This document shows, one piece after another, positions 51,203 to 61,207 of a DNA stretch of 64,000 nt (positions within the stretch are counted from its first letter, which is position 1; every line of letters begins with the position of its first letter). Below the pieces are notes generated by a model, which did not search any database, had not been told where the DNA came from, and saw nothing but the letters and a program-made list of their open reading frames with translations. The translations under genes were made by a program, and so were the position numbers. The DNA is from Weissella coleopterorum (lineage in GTDB: Bacteria; Bacillota; Bacilli; Lactobacillales; Lactobacillaceae), in the NCBI RefSeq assembly GCF_011304355.1, contig NZ_CP049888.1:1-64000 (forward strand). Direction: 5' to 3'.

Positions 51203-52813
51203 TTACTTAACCTCATTTAAATTCATTTTTGCAACGACTGTCTCACCCTTGGGTAATAGTCGAATTTCATTAGTTGTTAATACCTGCCATTTAACAACGC
51301 CACTACCAAATAATAGTATACCAAACACTACACCTAGAATTAGTCCCCAAACCGTGGTGATTCTTTGGCTTCCAAAATAATGCTCAAATATCTTCATCAT
51401 AATCCAAACTAAACTTAGCATTACAGTGCTTAAAGCCAAACCTTTACAGATCAGTGATCGCAAACCTAATCCGGACCATAATTCTTTTGGAATGCACCAA
51501 ATTGTGTATCCTAGAATGACGATCAAACCCACAACAGTCGCCAAACTTGCTCCGCTCAACCCGATAAAGCGCATGAATACATCATTTAGAATCCATTTTA
51601 GTGAAATACCAATCAGAATTACGCTTGTTAAGTTTTGTGTGCGACCCAAACTTTGGAGGATAGTAATTAATACTAAAATCATGGTTGCAGGTATCATCGA
51701 CAAGATATAAAGCCCCAATACAAAGGTCCCCTCCCGACTACCAAATAAACTTTGATTGAGTTGAGGTAGAACCGCTAGCATACCACTCGTTGTTGCAATA
51801 ATTAAAAGCAATGATAACCGGATAGAGCTAGCAAAATCTTTTTTGAATTGTTGCTGTTGGTTCGTCACATAATAATGGCGCAAATTGGGTATCAATGCTG
51901 CCCCAATACTGGTAGCAAGTACCATTCCTAACTGAACCAGCGGCTGTCCACGATCGTATACTCCTTTTAAGTTTTCAGCATGAATTTCGTTTAACCCGTT
52001 GACAACCAAATTTTGTTTTACCGTAAACGCATCAACTAATTGGAACAAAACTAGAAGTGCCGCCACGAGGACTAACAATCCCCCTTCAGACCACGTTCGA
52101 TGAATAAGCAGGCGCCATTGAAATTGAGGTGCCTTTTTAAGTTTTTCTCTTTCAACCTTATCAACTGTATAAATTTCCCGATATTTTTTGAAAATAAATA
52201 GTGCGGCAAAAAAAGATGCAATTGGCGCGCCTGCCATCGTCCAAGTCCCCATTTTATAAATTGACCATTGCTGCTGATTTGCCCAAACCGCAAAGAAAAC
52301 AATTACACTCACACGAACAATTTGTTCGATCATTTGTGAAAAAGCGGTCGGAAGTATTTCAAACGCACCCTGTGAATAGCCCCGGGCGGTTGCTAACAAA
52401 GGCATCAACAAAAACATCCATGCAACGGCTTGAATAACCGGTGCCAGGGCGGGATCTCCTCCCATTCCTCGCGCTAATATCGGGGCGCCGATGAATAATC
52501 CCAAAAAGATCAATATACTAACTATGGTTAATAAGTGATGCAACCTTTGTGCTATAAATTTAGCATGCTGCACATCAGGCTGCTCACTAACTAATTTGGA
52601 AATAACCAGTGGCCAACCACTCAATGCCAAGACTACTCCAATTCCATAAATTGGGTAAACCTGCTGATAAACATAAAAGCCACGATTACCCACTAAATTC
52701 TGTAAGGGAATTCGATATAGTGCGCTCAAAATTTTAGCCACTAAACCCGTTAGTGTTAAAATTCCTGCCCCAGCGATTAAATTATTACTTTGCTCCTTTT
52801 TCTTGGGTTGCAT
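51203..52813 (-). CDS. MATE-like polysaccharide/lipid flippase (YabM/SpoVB family)
   Basis: 536 aa with ~14 membrane helices; starts SNNLIAGAGILTLTGLVAKI and contains LYRIPLQNLVGNRGFYVYQQ, VYPIYGIGVVLALSGWPLVI, ATARGYSQG. The SpoVB/YabM group of MOP exporters flips undecaprenyl-linked oligosaccharides; some members act in lipid II export. It overlaps mfd by 29 nt. Confidence 0.9.
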   Translation of the reverse strand: MQPKKKEQSNNLIAGAGILTLTGLVAKILSALYRIPLQNLVGNRGFYVYQQVYPIYGIGVVLALSGWPLVISKLVSEQPDVQHAKFIAQRLHHLLTIVSILIFLGLFIGAPILARGMGGDPALAPVIQAVAWMFLLMPLLATARGYSQGAFEILPTAFSQMIEQIVRVSVIVFFAVWANQQQWSIYKMGTWTMAGAPIASFFAALFIFKKYREIYTVDKVEREKLKKAPQFQWRLLIHRTWSEGGLLVLVAALLVLFQLVDAFTVKQNLVVNGLNEIHAENLKGVYDRGQPLVQLGMVLATSIGAALIPNLRHYYVTNQQQQFKKDFASSIRLSLLLIIATTSGMLAVLPQLNQSLFGSREGTFVLGLYILSMIPATMILVLITILQSLGRTQNLTSVILIGISLKWILNDVFMRFIGLSGASLATVVGLIVILGYTIWCIPKELWSGLGLRSLICKGLALSTVMLSLVWIMMKIFEHYFGSQRITTVWGLILGVVFGILLFGSGVVKWQVLTTNEIRLLPKGETVVAKMNLNEVK

Positions 52814-55800
52814 TAAAGGCCTCCAAAAAGATTTTTAGTCCATCTAACCAATTGTCTTGGGTCATTTTCGGTTGAATCACAACATCAATTTGAGCAGGTT
52901 GCATCGCAATTGCTTGGCCTCTTAATCGACCTTGCTTGAGTGCCACCAACCAATCAACTTGCCTTAAATTAGCCTGCGGTGTAAAGAACACATGGATAAT
53001 TTCAGTTCTAACCTTATCTCGAATAATTTTAGATACTCCCACCAGATCAGCTAATCGCTTTAATTCAGCGATCGCTAGAAGATAGTGTGCCGCCATAGGT
53101 AGTTCCCCATAACGATCCAACAAATCTTCTTCGATCTCCACTAAGTCATTTGCTACTTTAGCTCGGCTAATTCTCTGGTAAAGTTCAATTTTAGATGCTC
53201 CGCCTGGAACATATTTTTCAGGCAAATATGCCTCAACATCTAAATTAATTTCGGCATCCGTTTGCACTTTCGCCTTTTCCTTACCTTGTTTAGCAGCCAC
53301 CGCTTCCTGCAACATTTGGGTGTATAGATCGTATCCAACGGTATTGATAAATCCATGTTGTTGAGAGCCGAGCAAATCGCCTGCCCCTCGGATGGATAGG
53401 TCACGCATTGCGATCTTAAAGCCCGAACCTAATTCAGTAAAATCACGAATCGCTTCAAGGCGATGCTCACTTACCTCAGTTAATGTTCGATTAGCTGGAT
53501 ACATAAAATAAGCATACGCCAAATTATTTGAACGGCCTACCCGCCCCCGAATTTGATACAGTTGCGCCAATCCCATCCGATCCGCAGATTCAACTACTAA
53601 CGTATTAGCATTTGGAATATCAACCCCTGTTTCAATGATTGTCGTTGTCACCAGTACATCATAATCGCCATGAATAAAGTCAAAAAGAATTCCTTCCAAC
53701 TGCACTTCAGTCATTCGACCATGGATGATGGCCACCCGAGCATCTGGAACTAAACTTTCAACATAAAGGCGTGTTTTTTCAATATCATCTACTCGATTGT
53801 GCAAATAAAAAGTTTGACCACCACGTGCCATTTCACGTTCAATCGCCATTGCAATTTCACGACCATTTTGCTCCATTACGTAAGTTTGGATTGGAAAACG
53901 ATTTGCTGGCGGTGTCTCTAACACCGATAAATCACGAGCTCCTACCATTGCCATATTTAATGTTCTAGGAATGGGAGTCGCCGTTAACGTCAAAACATCT
54001 ACATCAGTTTTCAATTGTTTCAAACGCTCTTTATGTTTCACCCCAAAACGCTGTTCTTCATCAATAATTAATAATCCTAGATCGGCAAATTCAATACTTT
54101 TTCCAAGCAACTTATGTGTTCCAACGATCATATCAATCTCATGATCTTGTAGTGCTTGCACAATGGTCTTAACTTCTTTAGCTGATTGAAACCTTGATAA
54201 CATGGCAATTTTAACATCGAATCCATCAAAACGAACTTGCATGGATTCAAAATGCTGTTCTGCCAAAATCGTTGTTGGTACTAACATGGCGACCTGTTTA
54301 TGCTCGTGAACCGCTTTAAAAGCCGCACGAAAAGCCACTTCTGTTTTTCCAAATCCAACATCACCAACTAATAAACGATCCATTGGTTGGATTTTTTCCA
54401 TATCTTTTTTAATTTCTTGCGTCGCCTGTAATTGATCAGCCGTTTCTGGATAAGGAAATGCCGCTTCAAACCGCTGCACTTCTGCATCATCTTCAGCAAA
54501 AGCAAAGCCACGCTTCGCCTCCCGCTCTGCATATAATTGTAGCAACTCATCTGCCATGTCTTCAACACGTGCTGCCACCTTACGTTTGGCTTTAACCCAC
54601 TCAGTTCCACCTAGTTTATTTAATTTAGGTGCTTTTTCCCCAGCACTCACATATTTTTGAACCAAGTCCAATTGCGAGACAGGAATAAATACTTTTCCCG
54701 ATCCTCGATACTGAATCGTTATATAATCCTGCTTAACGCCCTTAGTCTCTAAAGTCGTAATACCCTCATAAATTCCAATCCCGTGGTTAACATGAACTAC
54801 AAAATCTCCAACCTTCAATTCGTTATAACTTTTAATGCGCTCTGCATTACTGAGGGTTTGGCGCCTAGGTGCTTTTTTGGTGATCGTCTTAAATAATTCT
54901 TTTTCAGTTAAAACAACCAACTTTAATAATGGAATTTCAAAGCCTTCATGTAATGGTAATGTTGTTAATTGTGTTCGATTTAAGACCAACTGATCAGGCG
55001 CCACTGTATTAACACCTACTTTAAAATCAGTCAGTGTTTGTTCTAATTTCGCTTGACGTTCTGCTGTATTCGTCAAAAAGATAATTGTATAATTTTGGCG
55101 TTGCCACCTAGTTACTTCAGCTTGAACCATTGGCATTTGATTATAGAACTGTTGGGTGGGACGAATCACTAAATTCGTCAAGGAATTTTGTTTCAAACCA
55201 CTCACACCTCGCCCCATTGGCGATAAAATCAGATTGGCATGTTGATCGTTTTGAATAATCTGTTCAAAATTAACGTCTTGTTCAACATAGGGTAAAATTT
55301 GGTTTTGTTCCAACCGATCGGCCCACCACTCCATGCTATCCGCCTGAGCCTGCTTAGCATTCTCCAACATACGTGGGTAATCATCATAAATCACTACCCC
55401 TTGCTGAGGTAAATAATCTAGTATTGTCGTCTGGGCGGGGTATAGATATGCCAAATATTGGCGCATTTCTGGTAGAACGGTTCCCTGTTCTAAAGCTGTC
55501 AATAATGGCTGAACAGCTTCAGTTAGATGCCTCTTTGCGGCACCTTCCAAATGATCGCGAGCCTGAGTTAGAGCTAACTCTAATTTAAGCTGTGCTTGGT
55601 TTAAATCTTGTTCATCCGCAATTAAATCAGTCACAGGTAGTAACTGAACCGTTGTTAATTGTTCTAGACTTTTCTGGGTCTCAACATCAAATGTCCGCAA
55701 AGAGTCTAAATCCGTATCAAAAAAATCCATCCGAATTGGGTTTTCGTAATTTAGTGGGTAGATGTCAATAATTGATCCTCGAATCGAAAATTCACCCGGA

Positions 55801-56303
55801 GATTGTACCGCATCTACTCGATGATAGCCCATAGTATTGATACTAGCTTGCAGTTGATCGAGTTGATAACTCTGATTAAAATCAATCTTAATTGCCGCGC
55901 GCTCAAATTTACCTAAGTCTGGCAAAAACTGATTCACACCCGCATAACCCGTCACAATGATAGGTTGTTGGTCATTTCTTAATCGCTCTAAAGCAGTCAC
56001 ACGAGCAAGAATAGTATCCAAAGACGCCAGGGAAATTTGAGCACTCAATGTTTCTTCTGCCGGAAAATATATTACGCGTTCTTCGCCCAATAAACCTATT
56101 AAGTCTTCTGCCAACTGTTGGGCATGGAATTGACTGTCCGTTACCAATAACATTGGTTGTTTTAACGATTGATTCAATCCACTTAAATAAACCGATCGCG
56201 CACTTCCCGTTAGGCCAGTCAAAACATGGTTCCCACCAGCTTGAATTGCTTGCACCAGTTCATGATATTTTGGATTGTCTGTTAAAAATTCTGATAGTAT
56301 CAT
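52785..56303 (-). CDS. mfd: Transcription-repair coupling factor
   Basis: 1172 aa, full length. UvrB-like N-terminal domain (GVVIYDDYPRMLENAKQAQ region), RNA polymerase-interacting domain (LKVGDFVVHVNHGIGIYEG), and RecG-like translocase with Walker A GDVGFGKTEVAFRAA, DEEQRFG box (LIIDEEQRFGVKHKERLK) and motif VI QIRGRVGRSN. It releases stalled RNA polymerase and recruits UvrA. The ribosome binding site is weak (AAGAGAC). Confidence 0.97.
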   Translation of the reverse strand: MILSEFLTDNPKYHELVQAIQAGGNHVLTGLTGSARSVYLSGLNQSLKQPMLLVTDSQFHAQQLAEDLIGLLGEERVIYFPAEETLSAQISLASLDTILARVTALERLRNDQQPIIVTGYAGVNQFLPDLGKFERAAIKIDFNQSYQLDQLQASINTMGYHRVDAVQSPGEFSIRGSIIDIYPLNYENPIRMDFFDTDLDSLRTFDVETQKSLEQLTTVQLLPVTDLIADEQDLNQAQLKLELALTQARDHLEGAAKRHLTEAVQPLLTALEQGTVLPEMRQYLAYLYPAQTTILDYLPQQGVVIYDDYPRMLENAKQAQADSMEWWADRLEQNQILPYVEQDVNFEQIIQNDQHANLILSPMGRGVSGLKQNSLTNLVIRPTQQFYNQMPMVQAEVTRWQRQNYTIIFLTNTAERQAKLEQTLTDFKVGVNTVAPDQLVLNRTQLTTLPLHEGFEIPLLKLVVLTEKELFKTITKKAPRRQTLSNAERIKSYNELKVGDFVVHVNHGIGIYEGITTLETKGVKQDYITIQYRGSGKVFIPVSQLDLVQKYVSAGEKAPKLNKLGGTEWVKAKRKVAARVEDMADELLQLYAEREAKRGFAFAEDDAEVQRFEAAFPYPETADQLQATQEIKKDMEKIQPMDRLLVGDVGFGKTEVAFRAAFKAVHEHKQVAMLVPTTILAEQHFESMQVRFDGFDVKIAMLSRFQSAKEVKTIVQALQDHEIDMIVGTHKLLGKSIEFADLGLLIIDEEQRFGVKHKERLKQLKTDVDVLTLTATPIPRTLNMAMVGARDLSVLETPPANRFPIQTYVMEQNGREIAMAIEREMARGGQTFYLHNRVDDIEKTRLYVESLVPDARVAIIHGRMTEVQLEGILFDFIHGDYDVLVTTTIIETGVDIPNANTLVVESADRMGLAQLYQIRGRVGRSNNLAYAYFMYPANRTLTEVSEHRLEAIRDFTELGSGFKIAMRDLSIRGAGDLLGSQQHGFINTVGYDLYTQMLQEAVAAKQGKEKAKVQTDAEINLDVEAYLPEKYVPGGASKIELYQRISRAKVANDLVEIEEDLLDRYGELPMAAHYLLAIAELKRLADLVGVSKIIRDKVRTEIIHVFFTPQANLRQVDWLVALKQGRLRGQAIAMQPAQIDVVIQPKMTQDNWLDGLKIFLEAFNATQEKGAK

Positions 56304-56373
56304 CTTAAAGTCTCTTTAATTCATCATTTCTGCTCTATACAATAAGGATCGATTAATTTAAAAACATCACAGC

Positions 56374-56940
56374 TTAATTATATTGGTTCATAATTTGATC
56401 AACAGGTTTTCCTTGTACAAAGTCTTGCATCATTTTTTTTGCCACTTGAATACTTTGATCCACTGTAATCGCATCATTTTTATCAAATTTACCCAAAACA
56501 AAGTTAATCACGGCTTGTTTTTCGTGTTTGGGATGTGCAATCCCAAATTTCAAACGATTAAAGTCCTGTGTCCCTAGATGGTTAATGATCGATTTAATTC
56601 CATTATGCCCCCCTGCTGAACCTTTCGAACGTAATCGCAAACGACCTAATTCCATATCCATATCATCCTGAACAATTAACAGATCCGCTAAATTTAAATG
56701 ATAATATTTCATCAAGGGGGCCACTGCTTCACCAGATAAATTCATATAGGTAGTTGGCTTCACCAATAGAACTTTATCTGTTCCAACCCAACCTTCGGCC
56801 ACAAAAGCACGATGTGGACCATCTTGTTTAAAATTAATATTAAGTTCTTGAGCAAAAGCATCAATTGTCATAAAACCAACATTATGACGTGTCTGATCAT
56901 ATTCTTTTCCAATATTTCCTAATCCAACAATCATTTTCAT
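56374..56940 (-). CDS. pth: Peptidyl-tRNA hydrolase
   Basis: 188 aa from the ATG at 56940 (MKMIVGLGNIGKEYDQTRHN), an earlier in-frame start at 56961 being less likely. Catalytic His in TRHNVGF (residue ~20), LLVKPTTYMNLSGEAV and GSAGGHNGIKSI. It recycles peptidyl-tRNA. Upstream gene of mfd, the conserved order; the ICE/IS region begins behind it. Confidence 0.95.
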   Translation of the reverse strand: MKMIVGLGNIGKEYDQTRHNVGFMTIDAFAQELNINFKQDGPHRAFVAEGWVGTDKVLLVKPTTYMNLSGEAVAPLMKYYHLNLADLLIVQDDMDMELGRLRLRSKGSAGGHNGIKSIINHLGTQDFNRLKFGIAHPKHEKQAVINFVLGKFDKNDAITVDQSIQVAKKMMQDFVQGKPVDQIMNQYN

Positions 56941-57073
56941 TTTATATATTCTCACTATCATTTCCTGCTATAATGCAAGTCTTTTATCAAAACATTTTAA
57001 CACAATTTAAAAAGACTAGGTGTTTTCCAACTTTTTTCCTAGAATTATCTTTTATTTTTAATTGTTTATTTTT

Positions 57074-58261
57074 CTATTCTTGACGTTCAAACATCTCATC
57101 ATTAATAACTAAATGATGAATTAATCTAAGCGTCCGATCCATTGCCCCAATTATTATCTTTTTACTACCATTTTGTTCGAATTCTTTTCTACGATAGTAC
57201 CAATTTGTCACATAGTTGCTTGTATCATTTGTTCTACTTGCCGTAGCCAACATATTCTTTACATCTTGATACATTATTTTTCGAGCCAAATTGCTTCCAC
57301 GTTTAGTTATATGACCCGATGTTGTTCTCTGTCCCGAATCGTTAAATCTTAAATCAATCCCAATAAAGGCATTTATTTTCTGTGGTGTCCTAAATCGTCG
57401 TATATCTCCAAGTTCAGCAATTAAAGTTACTGCACTAGTTTCCCCAAATCCCGGTATTGATTTAATTATTTCAAATTCAGTCAATTGCGACGCCAATTCA
57501 ACCATGCCTTCAATAATTTCAGATTTCATTTTATCTGTTTCAATAACTTTATTAGCCCATTGAATGACTTCTTGTTCTATATATGAATCCTTAGGACAAC
57601 TAGTAGATGTTTTACCTGCTAACTCAATTAATTGTTCAGCTTTTTTCCTAATTGAATTTACTCGTCCAATTGTATTTTTTTCTAGTAATTCTACTATTTC
57701 AACAACTGACTTATTTTTAACCATATTAACGTGTGGGAAAACTTTGACAATTTCATAAAATATTGGATTATCGCCCACATACAAATTTTCTAGTTCTGAA
57801 AATGTATCCTGCAATGCTCGTTTTAATCTGTTCTTAGCTGTAATACTATCTGTTACGATTTCTTGATAAAAACGATGGCGATACCGTAATTCAATATAAA
57901 TTTCCTTTTCAGTAACCGTATATGGATAATCTTTATCTAACTGTAATCGAGCCAATCCTATCGCATCAATCCGATCATTTTTAGTAACACGTAGTGTATC
58001 CATTTCTTTCTTAGCTTTCAATGGATTCATTTTTACGTATGGTATTTCATTCAACGCCAAGAAATATTGAATACGTCTTGAATAAACACCCGTTGCTTCA
58101 AAGATAGTCTCTGCTTTATATTCTTGTTGTAGAGATAGCATGGTTTCTAAACCAATTAAATCATTTGATACCTTACCTTCTTTTTTTATCTCACCTAAAT
58201 CAGTCAGTATCGCATAATTCAACGTTGCCTTACTTACATCTATCCCTAGTGCTACACGCAT
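57074..58261 (-). mobile_element. IS110-family transposase (DEDD recombinase)
   Basis: 395 aa. N-terminal DEDD RuvC-like domain: GIDVSKATLNYAI, EATGVYSRRI, TKNDRIDAIGL. C-terminal Transposase_20 domain with IPGFGETSAVTLIAELG and the serine-containing RFNDSGQRTTSGHITKRGS. IS110 elements move without terminal inverted repeats and are guided by a bridge RNA from their non-coding end. A long non-coding region upstream (58262-58486) fits the IS110-group layout. GGGAAG precedes the ATG at 58261. Element ends cannot be fixed by eye. It lies between pth and ICE genes. Confidence 0.93.
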
Positions 58262-58284
58262 ATTTAAAATACTTCCCTTAATTA

Positions 58285-58436
58285 TTATTTGAAGTTCTTT
58301 ACAGTATATTCAATTTCCTACGCACGAGCTCATAGTGGCTCAATATATTTCAACCGATTTATTATCCTATAAAGAGAGCCATTTTTTTAAACGGAATCGT
58401 GTTCCAAATGATAGTACGACTTCTGACTTCAAATAA
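58285..58436 (-). ncRNA. Candidate bridge RNA of the IS110 element
   Basis: A 10-bp inverted repeat (CTTCAAATAA and TTATTTGAAG at 58427-58436 and 58285-58294) closes a ~152-nt segment upstream of the transposase. Inside are a small hairpin GGAACACGATTCC and a stem TGGCTC/GAGCCA enclosing a 34-nt loop. IS110-group elements encode the bridge RNA here, with loops that pair to donor and target. The limits and loops are inferred. Confidence 0.5.
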
Positions 58437-58486
58437 CATTTTCCCATAATTTAATACGCTTGTGTATTTTTTCACTCGAACGAAAA

Positions 58487-58678
58487 TTAATCCATTTCGA
58501 TTTCTTGTTCCAACTCCGGCAATATCCACCGCATATATAAAAATACAGATAAAAAAATGAGAACAATTATTAAAACTGTTCCCATCAATACATAATTATT
58601 TAAACTAATTAATACTACGAAACCAGCGATAGCTAGACCAATCAATATATTCTTACAATATCTTTTAAATTTTATCAT
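58487..58678 (-). CDS. Small membrane protein of ICE
   Basis: 63 aa with two membrane helices (about 11-29 and 32-52) and an acidic C-terminus. It overlaps the relaxase gene end by 14 nt. Small membrane proteins next to the relaxase are common in ICEs; no specific function is known. Confidence 0.6.
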   Translation of the reverse strand: MIKFKRYCKNILIGLAIAGFVVLISLNNYVLMGTVLIIVLIFLSVFLYMRWILPELEQEIEMD

Positions 58679-60275
58679 TCTCTAAATCCCCTTGATCTAT
58701 TTTTAGAGTTTTTGGACTTTCTAACGTCTCTGACTTTTGAAATGTGTTTACTGTTTTAACTAATGCTTCTTGTTCCGGCGACAATTCCGCATTCATAATA
58801 ATTTCTAACACAAAATCCCAATTTCCTGTTTGTTGTAACATTTTTAATGATGGTGCGACATAATTTTCAACCCAATTTTTGGTTCGTTCAACTGTAACTG
58901 GCTTACTTTCAGTCTTAAATTTTGCCTTACCACCTAACGCTGTAAGTAAATCCCATGCTGGCATAGGTTTTAATTTATCATAATATCTTTCTTTATCATT
59001 TTGACCTTTTAATTGGGTCTCATCTACTTTTTCATCAACGAACAATAAAGATGATTTCAAAATATCAAAAGTAAAACCAACTAAATTATCACTTCCTAAC
59101 CACTCATCAATTAATTGAGTTGCCTTATCACTATGTAACTCTAATTCAACACGTGTATTAATATCAGTTGTTTTACCTTTACCAGCCTGTTCTTTAAACT
59201 TGTCATATATTCGAATTACAAATGGCGACTTTCCAAAATTTACCGTCCAACCTTGTTGTGCATTTCCATGAATTGCGTACGACTTAGCTTTACTCCAAAA
59301 GCGCTTTTCTTGTACAGCTTTAACAAGGTCGTCCATATTTAAAACTTCTGCATTATCATTAATCGCAACGTCTAAACGTGTACAATGTCCCCGATATTGA
59401 TACATCTTCTTGAAAAATTGAAGCCATGTTAAACCTTGTTCAGCTAATATGTTTTCAAATTGACGTACCCCAATTCCAGTCATGAATAAACTTGCACCAT
59501 CTTTTTGAATTCCACCATCAATTACTTCATCATCTTCTGGCTCAAAGTCTTGTATATAAATATTTTTCTCTCCACCATAAACAAATTCACGAGTATAGAA
59601 ATTTTGTGACGTATTACGAGCCAAGAATAATCCTTTTTTGACATTCAATATTTTACTAATGACTTCATCGCCTGTTAATTCAGGAAAATTAAACGTTATC
59701 CAATCAAACTGCACATCAATGTTAGACCTTAATGCAGGGTATTTACTGATTAATGTATCTAGGTATTCTGGTTTAATTTCTTTATTATCTTTTTCTAAAC
59801 TTGCTACTAATTGACGAGATACACCTAAATTATTTCCGATCTCTGATTGAGTTAATTTTAGCGTTTCACGAATAGTCTTAAATGTTTTCCCAGTTATTGG
59901 TGTATGTTCAATTTTTTCTAACATTTTCTCTGTATCTCCCAAAATTTGATATTTTCCAATATTTTTTAGTTGTTCCAAGTCATCAATCTTTTTAAAAACT
60001 TCATAACCTAATTCATAAACATGTTCACTTTTTAAAGTACCGGTATAACCCATTAATTCAGAACCTTTAATTGATTCTAGCTGTAATTCATTTCCAATCA
60101 TTGGTAATACGTCATTATCATTTACATGAACATTGACGTACATAGATTTGATAAGCTCATCAAATTGAAATAATCCAATTTGCATAAGCAGTGTGTTACT
60201 TTTCATTAATCCGTGTTGAACAGTCCCAAAATAGATACATTCATAGTTAAAATATTCATTATTTATCTTTATCAT
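58665..60275 (-). CDS. MobT/Rep_trans relaxase with extra N-terminal domain
   Basis: 536 aa from the ATG at 60275 (AGGGGG upstream). Residues ~1-125 are an additional domain (MIKINNEYFNYECIYFGTVQ) not usual for MobT relaxases; ~135-185 form an XRE-type HTH (RETLKLTQSEIGNNLGVSRQ), and ~190-450 the Rep_trans core (FDWITFNFPE, HCTRLDVAINDN, KSYAIHGNAQQGWTVNFGK, then the region VIRIYDKFKEQ with the likely catalytic Tyr). It would nick oriT to start transfer and rolling-circle replication of the ICE, like Tn916 Orf20 and ICEBs1 NicK. Confidence 0.87.
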   Translation of the reverse strand: MIKINNEYFNYECIYFGTVQHGLMKSNTLLMQIGLFQFDELIKSMYVNVHVNDNDVLPMIGNELQLESIKGSELMGYTGTLKSEHVYELGYEVFKKIDDLEQLKNIGKYQILGDTEKMLEKIEHTPITGKTFKTIRETLKLTQSEIGNNLGVSRQLVASLEKDNKEIKPEYLDTLISKYPALRSNIDVQFDWITFNFPELTGDEVISKILNVKKGLFLARNTSQNFYTREFVYGGEKNIYIQDFEPEDDEVIDGGIQKDGASLFMTGIGVRQFENILAEQGLTWLQFFKKMYQYRGHCTRLDVAINDNAEVLNMDDLVKAVQEKRFWSKAKSYAIHGNAQQGWTVNFGKSPFVIRIYDKFKEQAGKGKTTDINTRVELELHSDKATQLIDEWLGSDNLVGFTFDILKSSLLFVDEKVDETQLKGQNDKERYYDKLKPMPAWDLLTALGGKAKFKTESKPVTVERTKNWVENYVAPSLKMLQQTGNWDFVLEIIMNAELSPEQEALVKTVNTFQKSETLESPKTLKIDQGDLENDKI

Positions 60276-60377
60276 TTTCAAACCCCCTAAAATACACAAA
60301 ATCTAACATTTAACGTTTTTGATGTTAGGTAGTTAAAAACCTTTCTAAACTCCGACCTGACACCCTTTTTGGTTAGT

Positions 60378-60390
60378 GCGCTCAGAGCGC
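60378..60390 (+). terminator. GC-rich hairpin next to oriT
   Basis: GCGCTCAGAGCGC with TTTTTG after it on the plus strand. The GTTAGTGC just before it is repeated in the oriT loop. Confidence 0.5.
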
Positions 60391-60400
60391 TTTTTGTTTT

Positions 60401-60430
60401 TTAACCCCCCTGTTAGTGCACGGGGGTTAA
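60401..60430 (-). other. oriT of Tn916/ICEBs1 type
   Basis: Inverted repeat TTAACCCCC/GGGGGTTAA with the minus-strand loop part CACTAACAGGGGGG. From memory the Tn916 and ICEBs1 transfer origins have an ACCCCCC...CTAACAGGGGGGT repeat; this sequence is nearly the same, and it lies about 130 nt upstream of the relaxase start, as in those elements. It should hold the nick site. Confidence 0.75.
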
Positions 60431-60440
60431 ACACTTTTTT

Positions 60441-60587
60441 ATTGCAATATATGGGCATGGTGTCAGTCACGGGTGCTCCCTTTGGTCACACTATCCGTAA
60501 CTGCCTACCTAGGCGCTCCCGCTTCGCTGGCGCCGTTCGGTAGTGACACTGGCACGCCTTTGGCTCTGCCACCACATATATTGCAAT
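60441..60587. repeat. Nested palindrome upstream of relaxase, possible single-strand origin
   Basis: Perfect nested arms: ATTGCAATATATG/CATATATTGCAAT (outer, 60441-60453 and 60575-60587), GTGTCA/TGACAC (60460-60465, 60544-60549), CTACC/GGTAG (60505-60509, 60539-60543), GGCGC/GCGCC (60512-60516, 60530-60534). The inside is much more GC-rich than its surroundings. Single-strand origins of rolling-circle elements fold like this. Confidence 0.55.
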
Positions 60588-60692
60588 TTCAAACTTCCCC
60601 TGCCTTTAAGCCACACTCGACCCACACCTACTAAAACTTTTCTAGTTACCCTTTTCTTTTTCTACCGCGCTAACGCTTGCTGTCCACCAAAC

Positions 60693-60731
60693 AAAAACCC
60701 ACTTACCCAAGAACAGGATAAGTGGGTTTTT
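60693..60731. terminator. Bidirectional terminator
   Basis: 13-bp perfect arms AAAAACCCACTTA (60693-60705) and TAAGTGGGTTTTT (60719-60731). T-runs on both strands. Confidence 0.85.
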
Positions 60732-60817
60732 GTATTGGTGGTTGAACGACACTTTTTTCTGTAAAACAACTCTAATTGACATAGTTTGGCATTTATTATT
60801 TTAATTTATACTAATTA

Positions 60818-61105
60818 TTAATGATTAGTAAGTTGAGCCATCAATACTTCTACTTCACCACTACGATTTTTAGCATGAGTAATAGTAGAATTATAATTCC
60901 CAACCAAGAATCTCATATTCTTAGTTGTTGATTCTACATATTCTGGCAACATTGGACTAACAGCAAACAATTCTGATTCATCAATATTTTTTAACTCTGC
61001 ACGAAAGGCATTAATAGCAGGCAATTCACTCAAAGACATCAATGTCTTTAATTCTACTAATGCAGCTTCACCCATTCCAGCCAACTTCTTTGTATCAATA
61101 GCCAT
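60818..61105 (-). CDS. Hypothetical ICE protein
   Basis: 95 aa from the ATG at 61105 with GGGGAT upstream. Helical, with the pattern MAIDTKKLAGMGEAALVELK. No family recognised. Lies between the ArdA gene and the oriT/relaxase region; may be a nucleoid or transfer accessory protein. Confidence 0.6.
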   Translation of the reverse strand: MAIDTKKLAGMGEAALVELKTLMSLSELPAINAFRAELKNIDESELFAVSPMLPEYVESTTKNMRFLVGNYNSTITHAKNRSGEVEVLMAQLTNH

Positions 61106-61207
61106 GTTAAATATCCCCATATTTTCTTTTGATTTTTAACACCAAACTATGCCAATTAGGGCTGTCTTACCAACCCAAACAAAAAAAGCTATAAATTAAT
61201 ACAACTT

